A stretch of DNA of 35,817 bases. Origin: an uncultured Faecalibacterium sp. (lineage in GTDB: Bacteria > Bacillota > Clostridia > Oscillospirales > Ruminococcaceae). Shown in pieces: positions 31,764 through 35,817 of the stretch. Numbering within the stretch: the stretch's first letter is position 1; the number at the start of each line of letters is the position of its first letter. Below the pieces are notes generated by a model. The model saw only the letters and a list, made by a program, of their open reading frames with translations. It was not told where the DNA came from and did not search any database. The DNA is taken from positions 1-35,817 of the forward strand of contig CAKTCK010000018.1 in assembly GCA_934539245.1 (NCBI GenBank), in the 5' to 3' direction. The translations under genes and the position numbers were made by a program.

Positions 31764-31801
31764 CACTGATTTGCACGCGAAAAAGCAAATCGGTGTTTTT
31801 T
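31764..31801 (+). terminator. Terminator of the cystine symporter gene
   Basis: CACTGATTTGC pairs with GCAAATCGGTG (one G-T pair), followed by TTTTTTCTT. The following stretch (31802-32016) shows no gene. Confidence 0.88.
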
Positions 31802-32016
31802 CTTAATAAAAGAAAGAAATCGGGTGAAGATATACAGACAAAATTGAATTTTAAAGGGATTTCAATTGAAGCGCTCTTTACATGAAATGCGCTCAAGAGT
31901 GAAAATTATACAAAAATCAAGAAAAACTTCCGGCAGAATGTTGGATAAACCGCAGAAATGTGCATTTGGTAAGGACAAATTTTCAAAAAACTCTTTTCTT
32001 TCGGAAAACACGGATG

Positions 32017-32022
32017 TATAAT
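32017..32022 (+). promoter_or_regulatory. Candidate -10 of the opp operon
   Basis: TATAAT with TG immediately before it; the -35 (TTTTCT near 31994) is weak, hinting at activator dependence. Transcription would start near 32029. Confidence 0.5.
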
Positions 32023-32032
32023 GCGTCCATAG

Positions 32033-32086
32033 CACAAGGGCGTGCAAAGTTCCAGAAGGAGGAACAGACATCCCTTGTGTATTTTT
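32033..32086 (+). promoter_or_regulatory. Structured 5' leader of oppA, terminator-like
   Basis: CACAAGGG (32033) pairs with CCCTTGTG (32072), enclosing GTTCC-AGAAGGA-GGAAC (32049-32065), whose loop carries a ribosome-site-like AGAAGGAGG. The outer stem is followed by TATTTTTAG. It lies at the extreme 5' end of the predicted mRNA, 58 nt before oppA. It could be an attenuator or mRNA-stabilising element. I do not recognise a known riboswitch class. Confidence 0.5.
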
Positions 32087-32144
32087 AGAACGTAACGCTT
32101 TAGCAGAGTATAAAACTAAAGCGGCAAAGAGAGGGGAAACATCT

Positions 32145-33848
32145 ATGAGATTCGATCGTCGTATTTCGCGCCGCAGCTTCCTGGCAGCTGCCGGTGTTAC
32201 CTCCGCTGCGCTGGCTCTGACGGCCTGCGGCGGCTCTTCCAGCTCGGTGGCGGCTTCTTCCGCTTCCGGCACTGCCTCCTCTGCAGCTGGCACTGCACAG
32301 GGCGGCACCCTGAACATCATGCTGGAGACCGAGGTCCAGTCGCTGGACCCGCAGGTGGCCACCGACGGCACCTCCTTTGAGGTCATCGCAGACTACACCG
32401 ACGGTCTGATGCAGATGGATGCGGACGGCGCAGCAGTTCCCGCCATTGCAGAGACCTACGACATCAGTGAGGACGGCAAGACCTACACCTTCCACCTGCG
32501 CGATGCCAAGTGGTCCAATGGTGAGGCCGTCACCGCTGCCGACTTCGTGTTCGGCTGGCAGCGCGCTGTGGACCCCGCCACCGCTTCCGAGTATTCCTAT
32601 ATGCTTTCTGATATCGGTCAGGTGGTCAACGCTGCCGAGATCATTGCAGGCGAGAAGCCCGTCACCGATCTGGGCGTGACTGCCGTGGACGACAAGACGC
32701 TGGAAGTCCAGCTGAACGTTCCCGTCAGCTACTTCCTGAGCCTGATGTACTTCCCCACCTTCTATCCGGTCAACGAGGCGTTCTACAACACCTGCAAGGA
32801 CACCTTCGGCACCAGCCCCGACACGGTGCTGTCCAACGGTGCCTTCAAGCTGACCGACTACCAGCCCGCCGCTACCGCCTTTACGCTGGAAAAGAACCCT
32901 GACTACTACGATGCCGCCAAGATCGCTCTGGACGGTCTGGCCTATCAGGTCATCAAGGACAGCCAGCAGGCACTGATGAGCTACCAGACCGGTGCTCTGG
33001 ACATGACCCTGCTGAACGGCGAGCAGGTGGATCAGGTCAAGGACGATCCCGAATTTACCAGCGTGGGTGCCGGTTACCTGTGGTACATCAGCCCCAACAT
33101 CGACGGCGTGCCGGATCTGGCCAACGAGAACCTGCGCAAGGCCATCACCTTTGCACTGGATCGTGACGCCATTACCGGGGATGTGCTGAAGGATGGCTCT
33201 GCACCCTGCTACACTGCTGTTCCTCCGCAGTTCGCCACCGGTCCCGACGGCAGCGACTTCAGCGCCGACCAGACCAAGTTTGCAGAGTTCTGCGCTTATG
33301 ATGCCGACAAGGCCAAGGAGTACTACGAGCAGGCCAAGAGCGAGCTGGGCAAGGACTCCTTCACCTTCAACATGGTGGTGGATGCCGATGATGCACCCCA
33401 GAAGGTGGCACAGGTCGTCAAGGAGCAGCTGGAGACCACGCTGGCAGGCTTTACCCTGAACCTGACCGTGGAGCCCAAGAAGCAGCGCGTGCAGGATATG
33501 CAGGACGGCAACTTTGAGATTGGCCTGACCCGCTGGGGACCCGACTACGCCGACCCCATGACCTATCTGGGCATGTGGGTGACCGGCAACTCCAACAACT
33601 ACGGTCTGTGGAGCGATGCTGACTACGATGCCATCATTGACGAGTGCACCACCGGTGATCTGTGCACCGACCCCGAGGGTCGCTGGGCTGCCCTGTACGA
33701 GGCAGAGCAGATCGTTCTGGAGCAGGCAGTCATCTTCCCGCTGTACGGTCAGTGCAACGCCGAGATGGTCTCTTCTGCCGTTACCGGTGTGGACTTCCAC
33801 CCCGTGGCACTGAACCGCGTGTACAAGAACGCCACCAAGAGCGTGTAA
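32145..33848 (+). CDS. oppA: Peptide ABC transporter substrate-binding lipoprotein (OppA/DppA family)
   Basis: 567 residues (family SBP_bac_5, usual length 530-570). ATG at 32145 has AGAGGGG about 9 nt upstream. SRRSFLAAAG followed by LTAC (Cys28) gives a twin-arginine-like lipoprotein signal, then a Ser/Ala linker. Family blocks are LDPQVATDGTSFEVIADYTDGLM, YTFHLRDAKWSNGEAVTAADFVFGWQRAVDP, NLRKAITFALDRDAI and RWGPDYADPMTYL. It captures oligopeptides outside the membrane for OppBC. Codon use is strongly biased (CTG, GGC/GGT, AAG), as in highly expressed genes. It is separated from oppB by a terminator-like hairpin. Confidence 0.95.
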   Translation: MRFDRRISRRSFLAAAGVTSAALALTACGGSSSSVAASSASGTASSAAGTAQGGTLNIMLETEVQSLDPQVATDGTSFEVIADYTDGLMQMDADGAAVPAIAETYDISEDGKTYTFHLRDAKWSNGEAVTAADFVFGWQRAVDPATASEYSYMLSDIGQVVNAAEIIAGEKPVTDLGVTAVDDKTLEVQLNVPVSYFLSLMYFPTFYPVNEAFYNTCKDTFGTSPDTVLSNGAFKLTDYQPAATAFTLEKNPDYYDAAKIALDGLAYQVIKDSQQALMSYQTGALDMTLLNGEQVDQVKDDPEFTSVGAGYLWYISPNIDGVPDLANENLRKAITFALDRDAITGDVLKDGSAPCYTAVPPQFATGPDGSDFSADQTKFAEFCAYDADKAKEYYEQAKSELGKDSFTFNMVVDADDAPQKVAQVVKEQLETTLAGFTLNLTVEPKKQRVQDMQDGNFEIGLTRWGPDYADPMTYLGMWVTGNSNNYGLWSDADYDAIIDECTTGDLCTDPEGRWAALYEAEQIVLEQAVIFPLYGQCNAEMVSSAVTGVDFHPVALNRVYKNATKSV

Positions 33849-33866
33849 AAAAGCATACTGAATAAG

Positions 33867-33906
33867 GCCGCACAGTGGCCCGCAAAGAGCCACTGTGCGC
33901 CTTTTT
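33867..33906 (+). terminator. Partial terminator between oppA and oppB
   Basis: GGCCGCACAGTGGC pairs with GCCACTGTGCGCC (one bulge), followed by TTTTT. It would end most transcripts after oppA while some read through into the permease genes. Confidence 0.8.
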
Positions 33907-33979
33907 GGCATTGTGCCTGTCCGCGGCAGACGAACGACTGACCGCGAGAGCCTGGAAGGAAAAAGGGGGTCCACCCGAC

Positions 33980-34915
33980 GTGAAAAAATATACGCTCAAG
34001 CGAATCCTGACCTCGCTGTTCACGCTGCTGGCAATTCTGCTGGTGCTGTTCATTCTGATGCAGCTGATGCCCGGTTCGCCCTTCAATGATGAAAAGCTGA
34101 CGCCCGATATGCGGGCAGCCCTGTATGCAAAGTACGGCCTTGACCAGCCCATCTATATCCAGTTCTTCCGCTATGTGGGCAATATGCTCCGGGGCGATCT
34201 GGGTGTCAGCTACAATATCTCCAAAAATACGCCCATCTCCCAGCTCATCCAGTCCCGTCTGCCCATCTCCATTCAGGTGGGCGGCATGGCGGTCACGCTG
34301 GGTGCCATCGTAGGTCTGGTGCTGGGCATCCTTGCCGCTTTGAAGCGGGATACCGTGGTGGACACCATTGCCACCATCATCTCGGTCATCGGCGTATCGG
34401 TGCCGTCCTATGTGTTCGCGCTGGCGCTGAGCTACACCTTCGGCTTCAAATTCCGCTGGTTCCCCATGCTGTTTTCCGCCAAGGATATCTTTGGCTCCAG
34501 CGTGCTGCCCAGCATTTCGCTTTCCATGTTCACCATGGCGTCCATTGCCCGCTTTACCCGCAGTGAGATGATCGAGGTGCTGGATTCCGATTATATGCTG
34601 CTGGCCGAGAGCAAGGGCATTTCCGGCCCGGCGCTGATCTTCCGCCACGCCCTGCGCAATGCCCTGATCCCCATCATCACAGTACTGGCACCGCTGATCG
34701 TGGATCTGATGACCGGCTCGCTGGTGGTGGAAAAGATCTTTGCCATCCCCGGCGTGGGCAGCCTGCTGGTGACGGCCATTCAGTCCAACGATTACAACGT
34801 GGTCATTGGTCTGAGCTTTATCTACAGTGCCATGTACATTGGCATCATGCTGGTCGTTGACCTGCTGTACGGCATCATCGACCCGCGTATTCGTTTGGCA
34901 AAGGGGGACGACTAA
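33980..34915 (+). CDS. oppB: Peptide ABC transporter permease OppB/DppB
   Basis: 311 residues, six membrane segments. The start chosen is GTG 33980 (VKKYTLKRILTSLFTLLAILL), with AAGGGGG about 10 nt upstream; an in-frame ATG at 33875 falls in the terminator stem. Typical OppB blocks are MQLMPGSPFNDEK, LGLDQPI-like KYGLDQPIYIQFFRYVGNMLRGDLGVS, SVPSYVFALAL and the EAA cytoplasmic loop AESKGISGPALIFRHALRNALIPIITVL, then GSLVVEKIFAIPGVGSLL. The stop is directly followed by the oppC start (TAAATG), so they are coupled. Confidence 0.95.
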   Translation: MKKYTLKRILTSLFTLLAILLVLFILMQLMPGSPFNDEKLTPDMRAALYAKYGLDQPIYIQFFRYVGNMLRGDLGVSYNISKNTPISQLIQSRLPISIQVGGMAVTLGAIVGLVLGILAALKRDTVVDTIATIISVIGVSVPSYVFALALSYTFGFKFRWFPMLFSAKDIFGSSVLPSISLSMFTMASIARFTRSEMIEVLDSDYMLLAESKGISGPALIFRHALRNALIPIITVLAPLIVDLMTGSLVVEKIFAIPGVGSLLVTAIQSNDYNVVIGLSFIYSAMYIGIMLVVDLLYGIIDPRIRLAKGDD

Positions 34916-35817
34916 ATGGCAGAAAAAGCGATCCGGCTGGGCGGCGAATCCACCGCCGATGCCATTGTCAACGCCGTGGATGCAATGTACACGGAGCACA
35001 CCTTTGCGGAAAAGGATTTTGCCCTCAAGCACAACGAGGACGAGATCAGCGTGGACACCAACTTTGCGGCGCAGAACTTCTGGAAGGAAGCGCTCATCCG
35101 CTTTTTCAATAAGAAGAGCGCCGTGCTGGGGCTTGTCCTCATTGTGATCATCGTGCTGCTGGCCGTTTTGGGCCCGGGCATGAACAGCTACACCTACTCC
35201 GGGCAGGATCTGAGCCAGAAAAACTTTGCGCCCCGCGTGCCGGGCATTGAACAGTTCGGCATTCTGGACGGCAGCGAAAAGATGAGCACCACCACAGGCT
35301 CCAAGCTGACCAACGCTTATCAGGAAAAAGACAAGCTGGACGTTTATTACTGGTTCGGCAGCGACCTGTATGGCCGCGACATCTGGACCCGTACATGGGA
35401 AGGCGCCCGCGTCTCCCTGATCATCGCGGTGGCGGCTGCCATCATTGATATGCTCATCGGCATGAGTTACGGCCTGATCTCCGGCTACTTTGGCGGCAGG
35501 GTGGATATGGTGATGCAGCGCTTTCTGGAAGTGGCCAACGGCATCCCGCGTCTGGTCATCGTCACGCTGCTGCTGCTGGTATTGCAGCCCGGCATGGTGA
35601 CCATCATCTTTGCCCTGATGCTGACCGAGTGGGTGGGCATGAGCCGTATCGCCCGCGCCGAGATGCTCAAGCTGAAGGATCAGGAGTTCGTTCTGGCGTC
35701 CCGCACGCTGGGTGCTGGCAGCTTCTTCATCATCTTTAAGGAAGTGCTGCCCAACATCATCGGACCCATCATCACGCAGGTCATGTTCAGCATCCCCACC
35801 GCCATCTTCACCGAGGC
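34916..35817 (+). CDS. oppC: Peptide ABC transporter permease OppC/DppC, 3' end outside the window
   Basis: 300 codons are visible; the gene runs off the right end. ATG at 34916 abuts the oppB stop, with AAGGGGG about 8 nt upstream. A hydrophilic N-terminal stretch (1-60) precedes NFWKEALIRFFNKKSAVLGLVLIVIIVLLAVLGPG, the standard OppC N-terminus, then WFGSDLYGRDIWTRTWEGARVSL (the typical GTDxxGRD block), FLEVANGIPRLVIVTLL and the EAA loop ASRTLGAGSFFIIFKEVLPNIIGPII. The N-terminal extension is longer than in many OppC proteins. ATPase genes (oppD/F) presumably follow outside the window. Confidence 0.95.
   Translation, partial: MAEKAIRLGGESTADAIVNAVDAMYTEHTFAEKDFALKHNEDEISVDTNFAAQNFWKEALIRFFNKKSAVLGLVLIVIIVLLAVLGPGMNSYTYSGQDLSQKNFAPRVPGIEQFGILDGSEKMSTTTGSKLTNAYQEKDKLDVYYWFGSDLYGRDIWTRTWEGARVSLIIAVAAAIIDMLIGMSYGLISGYFGGRVDMVMQRFLEVANGIPRLVIVTLLLLVLQPGMVTIIFALMLTEWVGMSRIARAEMLKLKDQEFVLASRTLGAGSFFIIFKEVLPNIIGPIITQVMFSIPTAIFTE

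Noticed and set aside
32100..33974. Long open frame antisense to oppA (over 600 codons)
   Set aside because: It mirrors the biased codon use of oppA, has no ribosome site and shows Gly/Val/His-rich composition typical of an antisense shadow.
1..35817. CRISPR arrays, tRNA/rRNA genes, insertion sequences, attachment sites
   Set aside because: I looked for regular repeats, tRNA arms with TTCRANNC and transposase motifs and saw none; small RNAs without strong structure could be missed.

Overview
The window looks like a chromosomal segment of a GC-rich Gram-positive anaerobe of the Clostridia, most likely Oscillospiraceae and Faecalibacterium-like. The signs are strong AGGAGG ribosome sites, sigma-A promoters, lipoproteins with LxxC boxes, a Tp47-like surface protein, a TcyP-type cystine carrier and several two-component/ABC modules. 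The taxon is inferred from gene content, not from a marker gene. I saw no rRNA, tRNA, CRISPR array, complete transposon or phage gene.

Layout. 1-0.9 kb: 5' part of an iron-type Tp47-like secreted protein (minus) with a promoter, a leader hairpin and two GTTAG-N6-CTAAC-type boxes. 1.2-4.9 kb: MacB/FtsX-type ABC permease and ATPase, a small winged-helix-like gene, and the relic of a second ABC ATPase. 4.9-13.6 kb, all minus strand: AI-2E-family permease, a solo TRAP binding protein, a complete TRAP transporter (DctP-DctQ-DctM), a YesN/YesM-type two-component pair and a short-chain dehydrogenase. 14.1-15.5 kb: glmM. 16.0-17.5 kb: DUF5058 protein plus a partner membrane protein. 17.6-22.5 kb: AgrC-like kinase and LytTR regulator, divergent from a receiver-like protein without catalytic residues and a 700-residue lipoprotein. 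22.6-25.4 kb: aromatic acid exporter-like protein, DUF454 protein, P1-family peptidase and a heavy-metal-associated (HMA) protein. 25.4-30.1 kb: a lantibiotic-immunity type ABC transporter (LanFEG/CprABC-like), divergent from an OmpR-type regulator and kinase. 30.3-31.7 kb: cystine symporter preceded by a 12-codon leader peptide with adjacent cysteines. 32.1 kb to the end: an Opp/Dpp peptide importer (oppA, oppB, partial oppC).

Most notable observations. (1) Three unlinked genes (Tp47-like, DUF454, HMA) share one regulatory layout: a consensus TTGACA-N17 promoter, a GC-rich hairpin with a short U-tract, 11-12 nt, then GTTAG-N6-CTAAC. This suggests a metal (probably iron) regulon. (2) A short ORF, MNRRMCCQTKTK, has its own ribosome site and lies between the promoter and the tcyP-like gene. 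It is a candidate cysteine-sensing leader peptide. (3) A LytTR/AgrC-type system appears wired, through a 20-bp direct repeat abutting a sigma-A promoter, to a divergent operon of a pseudo-receiver and a large lipoprotein. (4) oppA carries a structured, terminator-like 5' leader.

All family assignments were made by reading motifs; no database search was run.
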